From contig CAVXLG010000012.1 in the NCBI GenBank assembly GCA_963762615.1, positions 186,001-250,000 on the forward strand: a stretch of DNA of 64,000 bases. Direction: 5' to 3'. How positions within the stretch are numbered: the stretch's first letter is position 1; each line of letters opens with the position of its first letter. This document shows positions 57,230 through 64,000 of the stretch, piece after piece. Below the pieces are notes generated by a model. It searched no databases. It was given only the letters and a program-made list of their open reading frames with translations, and was not told the origin of the DNA. The position numbers were made by a program, and so were the translations under genes. Source of the DNA: PALSA-505 sp963762615. Lineage in GTDB: Bacteria; Actinomycetota; Actinomycetes; Streptosporangiales; Streptosporangiaceae.

Positions 57230-57639
57230 GAGCGGAGAGCCTGCTCGCCTGCGGCAGCAGCCGACCGCCCGCGCTCGTACTCCGCCTCGTTGAGCTCGAT
57301 TTCCCGGTCGATCTCGTCGCGGTATTCGCCGTAGTAGGCCACGGCCGCCTCTACCAGCCCGGCTGGGATCTGCAAGTACTCGGCCGTCTCGGCTATTGAC
57401 CCGTTGTTGTCCCGGATTGTGGCGATGACCTCCCAGACATCCAGGCCGCGGCCGAGCAGGCTGGCACGACGGCCGCTCGGACCGTCGAGAAACTGGACAA
57501 GCGGATGCGCGTCGTGGCGCAGCCCCTCCTCGACGTAGCGCTGTGCCAGGGTGCGCTCCTGGATGCCTGCCCGGCGCGCCCACTCTGACAGCCGCTGCCG
57601 AACGCCCGGCGCCAGCCGCAAGGTGTAGTGGTCAGCCAT
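57226..57639 (-). CDS. DUF433-type antitoxin
   Basis: 137 aa: MADHYTLRLAPGVRQRLSEW with DNA-binding-like N-terminus, then the DUF433 helix-turn-helix GLDVWEVIATIRDNNGSIAE, TAEYLQIPAGLVEAAVAYYG. It overlaps the toxin by four bases. ATG 57639 was chosen over the longer frame because the homology starts there. A direct repeat lies just upstream. Confidence 0.8.
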   Translation of the reverse strand: MADHYTLRLAPGVRQRLSEWARRAGIQERTLAQRYVEEGLRHDAHPLVQFLDGPSGRRASLLGRGLDVWEVIATIRDNNGSIAETAEYLQIPAGLVEAAVAYYGEYRDEIDREIELNEAEYERGRSAAAAGEQALRS

Positions 57640-57658
57640 GCATTCACGGTAGCACGTA

Positions 57659-57675
57659 GTGACACTTCGTGACAC
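57659..57675. promoter_or_regulatory. Probable antitoxin operator
   Basis: GTGACAC occurs at 57659-57665 and 57669-57675, spaced one helical turn, within GTAGTGACACTTCGTGACAC, 20 bp upstream of the antitoxin ATG. Consistent with autorepression by a small-domain dimer. Confidence 0.5.
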
Positions 57676-58002
57676 AAGCGAGTGCGGTTCTGGCAGCAAC
57701 CGACCTGTTGCGGAGGAGGGGTGATCGGCCTTTCATGTGCTTGTTCGGGGGTTCGATGCCGCGCCTATCGCCGACTCTGCGCTTCGTTGTTTGCTCCGGG
57801 GCGAGCCGAGCGTTCAGTACATATCTGACCGTTCTGGGCGTGATACTCCTGGTGAGGCTGCGTCGCCTGACGTTAGTCAGTTGACGCTTTGGAGTGGTTC
57901 TCACGCCCGCCTCGGTCTCCGCGCTGAGCGCCGTCCGGCTTGACGGCATCGCCGTGTCTTCTGGCTGGTTTTGCGGGCGAGGTCGCGTGTCCGCGTTCCG
58001 GC
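57676..58002. other. 327-bp intergenic region, nothing recognised
   Basis: No gene-like frame with motifs. A weak hairpin may terminate the tetR gene. Confidence 0.35.
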
Positions 58003-58581
58003 TTAGTTCGGGATGCGCTGTTTCAGCGCGGCTGCGGCTTGGGTCATTATCTGCTCTGACAGGTCGGGGTCGTCGACCGCTCGGGCGATGGAGATCGCGC
58101 CGACGAGGACGCTGAGGGTGAGGACCGCTTCGCGTAGTCCGGCTTGGTGGTCGGGGCTGCCGGTGAGGTCAGCGATCACCGCCAGGCATTCCTTCACCTG
58201 ACGGCTGTAGCTGGCCTGCGCTGGGCCGCCGGCGCGGGCGGCATCGGCGGCGACGCCGGCCACGCCGCAGCCGGCCTCGGGATGATCGCGGTGCCGCGTG
58301 CTGAGGTAGCCGTCGATGAGCGCGGTGAACCCGAGCTGCCCGCCGATCTGGCCGGCTGCGATGGTCCATGCGCTGCCCTGGGTCAGTGCTCGCTGGGCGG
58401 CCTCGGCGATGAGCTGTTCTCGTGAGTCGAAGTGCCGGTAGAAACCGCCGTGGGTCAGCCCGGCTTCCTTCATCAGCTCAGCGACGGTCAGGCCGTTGAT
58501 GCCGTCACGGCGGATCCGCGCGGCCGCGATGTCGAGGATGCGGTCATGGCTGGCGGCCTTGGCCGCTTGCGACGTGCCCAC
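58003..58581 (-). CDS. TetR-family repressor divergent from an MBL-fold gene
   Basis: 192 aa. HTH: SHDRILDIAAARIRRDGING, LTVAELMKEAGLTHGGFYRH, FDSREQLIAEAAQRAL. The VxHGGFYRHFxSK pattern resembles the subgroup next to short reductases and hydrolases. GTG 58581 has GGGAGGA 7 nt upstream. A perfect 7-bp inverted repeat lies in the gap to the divergent gene. Confidence 0.85.
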   Translation of the reverse strand: MGTSQAAKAASHDRILDIAAARIRRDGINGLTVAELMKEAGLTHGGFYRHFDSREQLIAEAAQRALTQGSAWTIAAGQIGGQLGFTALIDGYLSTRHRDHPEAGCGVAGVAADAARAGGPAQASYSRQVKECLAVIADLTGSPDHQAGLREAVLTLSVLVGAISIARAVDDPDLSEQIMTQAAAALKQRIPN

Positions 58582-58645
58582 GTCCGGTCCTCCCGCCGCA
58601 GTTGTGCTTGACCAGCAAGATGATATCTGACATCCTCTTTCATGT

Positions 58646-58663
58646 GGATGACGAGCGTCATCC
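58646..58663. promoter_or_regulatory. Probable TetR operator
   Basis: GGATGAC-gagc-GTCATCC is a perfect inverted repeat between the divergent tetR and MBL genes. Confidence 0.6.
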
Positions 58664-58730
58664 TGATGCTGACCAGTGACCGGCTCGCTGAAACGCGAGG
58701 GCCCGCTTAGCCTTCTGACAGGCGGAAACG

Positions 58731-59609
58731 ATGACTTCCGACGACTCTGCACGCGCCCCTGCTGACCTCGCGATCGAGGTCTACACCACGCCGGGCCGGC
58801 CGTTCGCGAGTACCGCCGCGCCCGAGGGCCCGGGTGACCTGCCGACCTGGTCCCCGTCGTCAGCGACCATGATCTACGGCGACCGCGACGCTATCCTCGT
58901 CAACACCCTGATCACCTATGACCAGGTGGACGCGCTGGCCGACTGGATCGACACCAAGGGACGGCGGCTGTCGCGCATCTACATCACCCACGGGCACGGC
59001 GACCACTGGCTCGGGCTAGCCCGGCTGATCGACCGCTTTCCCGGAGCCACCGGCCTGGCGACGGCCGAGGTCCTCGCCCAGGCGGCTGACCCGGCCATGG
59101 CCGGATACTGGGAAGCGCTGTTCCCCGGCGAGATTCCAGTAGCCGGGGAGAAGGTGCTGCCGCAGTTGCTGACGGCCGACGCGCTCGACCTGGAAGGCAA
59201 CGAGCTGCGGGTCCTGCGGATCGGCCAGGCTGACACCGCGCACTCCACCGTCCTGCACGTACCGTCGCTGGCCGCCGTCGTCACCGGGGACCTGGCCTAC
59301 AACCAGGTGCACATGATGACCGCCGAGACCGGCGCACCCGAACGGGCACAGTGGATCGCCAACCTGGACGCCGTCGCCGCGCTCGAACCCGCCGTCGTCG
59401 TCGCCGGCCACAAGCAAGTCGACAACGGCAACGACCCGAAAATCATCGCCGAATCCCGGCAGTACCTGCGGGACTTCACCCGGATCGCCGCGGAGGAGAC
59501 CACCACGGCCAGCATCGTCGCCCAGATGACCGACCGCTATCCCGACTGGGAAAACCTGCGCACCCTCTGGCACTCCGCGCGAACAGCCATCACACGGAAA
59601 AGCGGCTAG
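58731..59609 (+). CDS. Metallo-beta-lactamase-fold hydrolase
   Basis: 292 aa. HxHxDH motif HGHGDH at residues 87-92, second-site GDLAYNQVHMMTAETG near 180, and the VVAGHKQVDNGND loop. This is the MBL class that includes lactonases and other hydrolases with two metal ions. Regulated, probably, by the divergent TetR. ATG 58731 has AGGCGGA upstream. Confidence 0.85.
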   Translation: MTSDDSARAPADLAIEVYTTPGRPFASTAAPEGPGDLPTWSPSSATMIYGDRDAILVNTLITYDQVDALADWIDTKGRRLSRIYITHGHGDHWLGLARLIDRFPGATGLATAEVLAQAADPAMAGYWEALFPGEIPVAGEKVLPQLLTADALDLEGNELRVLRIGQADTAHSTVLHVPSLAAVVTGDLAYNQVHMMTAETGAPERAQWIANLDAVAALEPAVVVAGHKQVDNGNDPKIIAESRQYLRDFTRIAAEETTTASIVAQMTDRYPDWENLRTLWHSARTAITRKSG

Positions 59610-59862
59610 CGGGCGCAGTCAGACGGGACACGATCAGGTCACTGCGCCGCCCAGCGACCGGATCGGCACGACCGCCCATCGCCTCCGCCTCACCAAGCCG
59701 CCAGCCCCCGCCAAACTCCTCCGCGAAGATGGCGAGGCACGTATGCCAGTGTGTCCGGCCGCGGCATCCGCAGCGCAGAGCATCCAGTTCTGGGTGCCGC
59801 GTCCAGCCACTCCAGGCTGCAGTGAACTGCGCCAGATCGGCGGCTCGGCGCGCGGCTGTCAT
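59590..59862 (-). CDS. 90-aa hypothetical protein
   Basis: MTAARRAADLAQFTAAWSGW, then TRHPELDALRCGCRGRTHWH and AEEFGGGWRLGEAEAMGGRA. G/C third positions are moderately strong. Three Cys/His (RCGCRGRTHWHTC) could bind metal. It overlaps the MBL gene end by 20 bp, antisense. Weak support. Confidence 0.32.
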   Translation of the reverse strand: MTAARRAADLAQFTAAWSGWTRHPELDALRCGCRGRTHWHTCLAIFAEEFGGGWRLGEAEAMGGRADPVAGRRSDLIVSRLTAPASRFSV

Positions 59863-60018
59863 CCGCCTGGTCGGCCACGCTCCGTGATCGGCGGCGGCGG
59901 GTGTGCGGGCGTGCCGCGCTATCCGGCGTTTCCCGGCGGGCAGGTGCCGGCGGGGGCGCTGGGTAGGACCCGGGGCCGGGTCGTGATGCCCCGGTCCCGG
60001 GTTGCGCTGGTGAGCGGG

Positions 60019-61190
60019 CTAGGTGACGACAATGCCGGCGGGCGTGGCGCCGGCGGGCAGCGAGGTGGGCGAGCTGGCCAGTTCGGTCAGATTGCCGCCG
60101 TGGACGGCGAACGCGCCGACGGCGCCGATCCTGCTCTCGTCGACGAACAGGGTGCGGCCGTCGGGGCTGAGCCGGGCGTCGAACGGCACCGACGCCACCA
60201 CTGGCGCTGACTGGTGTGCTGCCGAGCAGCGTCAGCGTGCCGCCGGGGGCGATGGAGTAGCGGGAGATGGTGCCGGATCCGGTGTTCACGGTGAACAGGA
60301 ACTGGCCGTCATGGCTGATCTCCACCCAGCACGGGGCGGTCTGCAGGTCGGCGAACGGGGAGGATCCGATCGACGTCAGCGTCCCGTCGGCGGAGTCGGC
60401 GAACGCCGACACGGTGCCGGTGCCGGTGTTGTGGGCGTTGGATACGAACAGCTGATCCGGGTTGGTGGGGCGGAACTGGCTGCCGAACGGGCCGAGGCCC
60501 TGCGCGGGGAAGGGTGATCCCGGCGCCGGGGTCAGGAGCCCGCCGGAGCCGACGGTGAAGCTGTCGATCTGGGACGTCCCGACGAGGGTCCCGGCGAGCT
60601 TGGTGCCGTCGCCGTTGAACAGCACGTCGCCGGGCTGCGAGCCGTCGGGCAGCGCGACCGCCGAGCCGGCGACCGGCTGCAGGCGGCCGTTGGGCCGCAG
60701 CCGGAAGCCGGTGTAGTTGCTGCCGCCGGTACCGGAGTTGGCCGCGTATACCAGGTCGCCGTGGATCGCGACGCTGACCGGCAGCACGCCGCCGGAGGAG
60801 ACGACGCCGTCGTGCACGAGCTTGAGTGAGCCGTTCCCCCTGATCCGCAGCACCGAGATCTCGATTGCTGCCGGCGTCGGCGGCGATCAGGAACCGGCCG
60901 TCCGGCGAGATCTGCAGCGCGCCCTGCGATGCCAGCCCCGCCCCGGTGCCGGCGCCGCCGGCGGCGAACGGGGATCCGGCCTCGGCGGTCAGCGTTCCGT
61001 CCGCGTGCCGGTCAAACGCCCCGATCGTGTTGGTCCCGGCGGTGTTGTCGTTGACATAGACGTGCCCGACCACCGGCGACGCCTGGGCCGAAGCGGAGGC
61101 GGCCGCGGGGACGGCCGCCGCTACGGCTGTGGCCGCCGCCACGATGCCCAGCACTGCCGGGCCCAGCCTCCTGGTTGTCAGAAAGCGCAT
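60019..61190 (-). pseudogene. Secreted lactonase-type beta-propeller, two frameshifts
   Basis: ATG 61190 starts a signal peptide (MRFLTTRRLGPAVLGIVAAA...ASA) and blade text FDRHADGTLTAEAGSPFAAG. Near 60863 the frame changes, and blades such as SAFADSADGTLTSIGSSPFA follow; near 60210 it changes again, and SPDGRTLFVDESRIGAVGAF ends at 60019. Reconnecting three frames gives about 390 aa of a 7-bladed propeller (TLTxxxGSPFA repeats). An extra C next to GAGATC explains the first break. Family: secreted 6-phosphogluconolactonase-like. Confidence 0.72.
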
Positions 61191-61712
61191 TGCTTCTCCT
61201 TCTGCATCTTCGGCGCCTACCGAGCCGCCTGGGTGAGTGTTCCTGCCGGGTCGGATGAGCTCTGCTTATCTGCGGGCCGAGCGGGATCGGGCGCAGGCGC
61301 AGGCCCGGCGTGGCCGGCGCAATGACTCAGCCAGCAGCAGGCCCGGCCGGACGAGCTCAGTCCTGGGAGGTATTCGTTGCCGGCACCGTTGCGTATTGGC
61401 TCCGCCGGCCGGAATCCTGCCGGCCAGCCCCGATCGGCCGTTCGATGTGGCACCCGCGGCACGCGTGAACCCCGGACGCAGCCTGCCCGGCCCCTGACGT
61501 TGACAGTGCCGCCGGGTCACGGGCGTCATGCAATCAGGCGGCGATGCGCGCCAGACCAGGGACGCGGACCGATCACGCTGCCTGAGATGAAGCGCGAGGG
61601 CCTTCGGCTCCCTGCCGAGTATGCGCGGCAGACAGCTGGATGGGCAGGATGCGTGGCGGCGCTCAGATCGCCTGGTTCTGGCTCATGCCTGGTGTTGCGG
61701 CGCCCATGGCGC
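61191..61712. other. 522-bp intergenic region, nothing recognised
   Basis: No motif-bearing frame or RNA. Probable promoter region for the propeller gene at its left edge. Confidence 0.4.
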
Positions 61713-62996
61713 TCACACCCTGGCGTAGTCCTCGATGTCCTGCTCGAATTCGGCCACGAGCTCGGGGGTGAGGGTCCGCCGGGTCTTGCCGATGGCTTGC
61801 CGGATGTCGCCGGTGGTCACCTGCTGCTCGCCGCCCTCGAACAGGACGCGCTCGAACGCCAGCTGCGCCGTCCGGCGTGCCGCGAACTCGATGTCGGCCG
61901 GGGTGAACAGCCGTGACGCCTCCACGATCGCGCCCATGTCCAGATCACCATGCGGAATCGCGGCGAGATAGCGGTCCCATATCGCCTCCCGCGCGGCTGG
62001 GTCGGGAGGGCCGATCGGGATGACATAGTCGAACCTGCCGTGCCGCAGAAACGCGCTATCCAGGGCGCGCACCGAGTTCGTGGCACAGATGAGCAGGCGC
62101 TCATCCTGCTCCCGGAACGGCGGGATGAGCTTGAGCATCTCGTTCGTGACGCCCTGCGCTGCCGAGGCCGTACGCGGCTGGCGCATCCCGGCAATCTCCT
62201 CCACCTCGTCGATGAACAGCACGACCTTGTCCAGCTCGGCGACAAGCCAGAACGCTTCCCGCAATGCAGAGGCCAGGCCGGCCGCGGACTCGCCGGCCAG
62301 CCGTGACGGGAACAGCTCCACGAACGGCCAGCCAAGCCGCGACGCGGCGCCCTTGGCAAATGTCGTCTTGCCCGTTCCCGGCGGGCCGAACAGCACGATG
62401 GCCCGCGGCGGCACCAGGCCGAGCCGCTCGGCCAGCTGCGGCTGCGCCAGCGGCAGGATGACCTGCCGCTCGATCAGCTCCTTCTCCCTGACCATCCCGC
62501 CGAGCTGATCCCAGGCGCCGGCCCGCACCATCCGGCCGCCGAGCTGGCCGAGTATCCCGGCGCTGCCCGGGCCGACCGGCTCCAGCCGCTCATAAAAGAC
62601 GATCCCCCGGCGCGCGGCGTACCCGGCGTGCTCCAGCGCCAGGGCGCCGATCTCGCTCTCGCCGGCGAGCAGGCACTGGATCCGGTGCACCCCGGCCGCC
62701 ACCAGCCGCCGCTCCAGCTCGCCGAGCATCGCGCTGCCGATCCCCCGCTGCCGCCACCCGCCTGCCAGGCTGATCCGCATCACCCACGCCCGGTCACCCG
62801 CCACGGTAGCGACCGCCACCCCCACCAGCTCGTCGCCGACGACCGCAGCGACCGCGGGCTCATGCGACCGGACGGCGGCGATCAGATCGGACAGGCCAAA
62901 GGCCGGCGCCTCGCTGCTGGCCGCGGGATTGTCCCACAACCGGACAGCGGCATCGAGGTCATCGGCATGAAAGTCACGGACCCGCCACGACGCCAT
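61713..62996 (-). CDS. GNAT acetyltransferase fused to AAA+ ATPase
   Basis: 427 aa in two domains. Residues 1-135: a GNAT fold with acetyl-CoA motif RQRGIGSAML at 82-91 and GYAARRGIVFYERL at its end. Residues 165-420: an AAA+ module with Walker A GPPGTGKT at 204-211, Walker B VVLFIDEVEE at 258-267, sensor-1 LLICATNS and a second-region-of-homology segment FLRHGRFDYVIPIGPPDPA. The AAA part resembles FtsH/CDC48-type unfoldase or chaperone ATPases. Fusions of GNAT with AAA+ are unusual; ATP-driven remodelling plus acetylation is inference. ATG 62996 chosen because the GNAT start MASWRVRDF follows. Confidence 0.82.
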   Translation of the reverse strand: MASWRVRDFHADDLDAAVRLWDNPAASSEAPAFGLSDLIAAVRSHEPAVAAVVGDELVGVAVATVAGDRAWVMRISLAGGWRQRGIGSAMLGELERRLVAAGVHRIQCLLAGESEIGALALEHAGYAARRGIVFYERLEPVGPGSAGILGQLGGRMVRAGAWDQLGGMVREKELIERQVILPLAQPQLAERLGLVPPRAIVLFGPPGTGKTTFAKGAASRLGWPFVELFPSRLAGESAAGLASALREAFWLVAELDKVVLFIDEVEEIAGMRQPRTASAAQGVTNEMLKLIPPFREQDERLLICATNSVRALDSAFLRHGRFDYVIPIGPPDPAAREAIWDRYLAAIPHGDLDMGAIVEASRLFTPADIEFAARRTAQLAFERVLFEGGEQQVTTGDIRQAIGKTRRTLTPELVAEFEQDIEDYARV

Positions 62997-63381
62997 CGCA
63001 TCAGTGTGCCACCACCGCGACCGCACCGCCGGCCACGCCGCCAGCGTCCCGGCTCCCGTGCCCGAACTCCCTCCCGGGCGTCGCCCCGCCCCGCCGCCAG
63101 CTGATCGCCCGGGGACGGCACTCGCACCCACCACCCCGCTGAACCCGGAAGGACAGTCATCGCTGCTGGCGGACGCACAGAACAGTGCGTTCTGGACAGC
63201 CGCCGGTACAGCCGACCTCGATCTCGCGGCTGACCATAACGGCGGTTCACGTGCGTCACGCAGCTCATAGGGCAATGACGCAGCGTGATGGGGGGCGGCG
63301 TCACTGCGCTGCACCGGTCGGCGGCGGGCATCCGCCGGTAGGGCCGCCCGGCGATCCGTGGTTCTGCCCTACCGTCGGGAT
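62997..63381. other. 385-bp intergenic region, nothing recognised
   Basis: No gene, repeat or tRNA seen. A C-rich low-complexity patch lies at about 63010-63150. Confidence 0.35.
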
Positions 63382-63870
63382 ATGCCGGCCAGGAAGCGGC
63401 CCACCCCCGAGGACACCGTGACCGCCCGCCGTGTCCTGCTCGACGGGCTCGCCCGCGACGCTGACATCTTCGAGCTGGTGAGCGAGCTTGCGCCGCTGCA
63501 CCCGCGGGACAATACCTTCCCCGGCGAGGTGTTCCTCCGCGTCGCCGCGGATGCGCTGGACTGGTGCAGGGTCAGCCGGGCTGACCCGCTGCCGTTGGAG
63601 GGACTACGCGAGCGGTTCTTGCCCGAGTGCACCTTCCGCGGCCGGGAAATCAAGAAGCTCCGGTACGCAGTGCTGGCCGCTGCAGCCCTCCAAGGCGGGA
63701 CCGAACCGGACCTGCTTGATGAGGTCGCCTGGTGGCAGGCCGACGACTTCTGGCAGTACGCCCTGTTCGCGGCGGTCGGCTACATCCGCGCCGCCGCCAG
63801 CTGGGCGGGCGTCCCGGTGCGCCAGGCATGCCAGGACCTGGCCCGGCGCCCCGGCCACGCAGCGCCATAA
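63382..63870 (+). CDS. 162-aa conserved-looking hypothetical protein
   Basis: MPARKRPTPEDTVTARRVLL, NTFPGEVFLRVAADALDWCR, ERFLPECTFRGREIKKLRYA, and WWQADDFWQYALFAAVGYIR; helical with no signal peptide or membrane span. G/C third positions throughout. Starts upstream (63358) add eight codons. Family not recognised; similar actinobacterial helical proteins of unknown function exist. Confidence 0.65.
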   Translation: MPARKRPTPEDTVTARRVLLDGLARDADIFELVSELAPLHPRDNTFPGEVFLRVAADALDWCRVSRADPLPLEGLRERFLPECTFRGREIKKLRYAVLAAAALQGGTEPDLLDEVAWWQADDFWQYALFAAVGYIRAAASWAGVPVRQACQDLARRPGHAAP

Positions 63871-64000
63871 CGACCGGTTCGGGACGCGGTGGAAGCGGTC
63901 ATCTGACGGTGGGCGGCCGATCATAACGGCGGGTCCCGCGCGCTCGCTTGCGGTCTTGGCCGTGCCGGGGCAGTGGCGTGGGGTGAGTGCCAGCAGCCCC

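Noticed and set aside
1..64000. CRISPR arrays
   Set aside because: No regularly spaced repeats of 23-40 bp with unique spacers were seen. The 33-bp units at 6870 are in-frame tandem coding repeats without spacers.

Overview
The window is very GC-rich with strong G/C preference at third codon positions, many GTG starts and Shine-Dalgarno boxes of the AGGAGG type. It carries actinobacterial families (WhiB-like, DUF1707, DUF6325-like, DHFR-like RibD-C proteins, IS982 and IS1380 elements). It comes from a filamentous or soil actinomycete (Streptosporangiales, Frankiales or Streptomyces-like). The exact genus cannot be fixed from this sequence. The region is accessory in character: many small transcription units, each with its own TetR, MarR, MerR or ArsR regulator, are mixed with gene relics, frameshifted genes and mobile elements.

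Layout. (1) 104-12065 is a compact block with overlapping start and stop codons: a GT4 glycosyltransferase, two SAM methyltransferases, an acyltransferase-3 membrane protein, GTP cyclohydrolase II, an LPG-synthase-type flippase, a CDP-alcohol phosphatidyltransferase fused to an LtaS-like sulfatase domain, and an operon of MDR dehydrogenase, 6-pyruvoyltetrahydropterin-synthase homologue, 70-aa protein and histidine phosphatase. Together these suggest that a GTP-derived pyrimidine or pterin is attached to, or modifies, a membrane-linked glycoconjugate. This is the best candidate for an undescribed system. An IS982 element sits just upstream of the dehydrogenase operon.

(2) 13176-20997 holds a methyltransferase, an SRPBCC protein, a TetR-controlled fused ABC exporter, and a MarR regulator with an MFS pump and an oxidoreductase, with repeated GTGATAT-type operators. 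(3) 21201-30060 holds a DUF6325-like protein, a secreted PQQ-type propeller, a MerR/SnoaL divergent pair with mirrored MerR promoters, an aldehyde dehydrogenase, a frameshifted metallopeptidase, and an ArsR operon headed by a 47-aa Cys-rich peptide. (4) 30384-46300 holds a 14-TM MFS pump, a second copy of a 320-bp divergent promoter cassette driving a WhiB-like protein, two tandem secreted propellers, integrase and LuxR relics, two DHFR-like paralogues, RraA-like, methyltransferase, SDR, a TetR/SnoaL pair and a frameshifted GMC oxidoreductase.

(5) 46300-54630 is a mobile-element cluster: 221-bp direct repeats flank a DUF1707 gene, a group II intron with its reverse transcriptase, an IS701-family transposase, a MazF-like gene and an IS1380-family element. 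(6) 54908-64000 holds an amidohydrolase, a tRNA-Ser 3' fragment that looks like an attachment site, a DUF433/DUF5615 toxin-antitoxin pair, a TetR/metallo-beta-lactamase-fold pair, a twice-frameshifted secreted propeller, a GNAT-AAA+ fusion and a hypothetical gene.

Family assignments come from reading motifs. No database search was run, so most functions are at family level. The frequent single-base frameshifts mean either genome decay or residual assembly indels.
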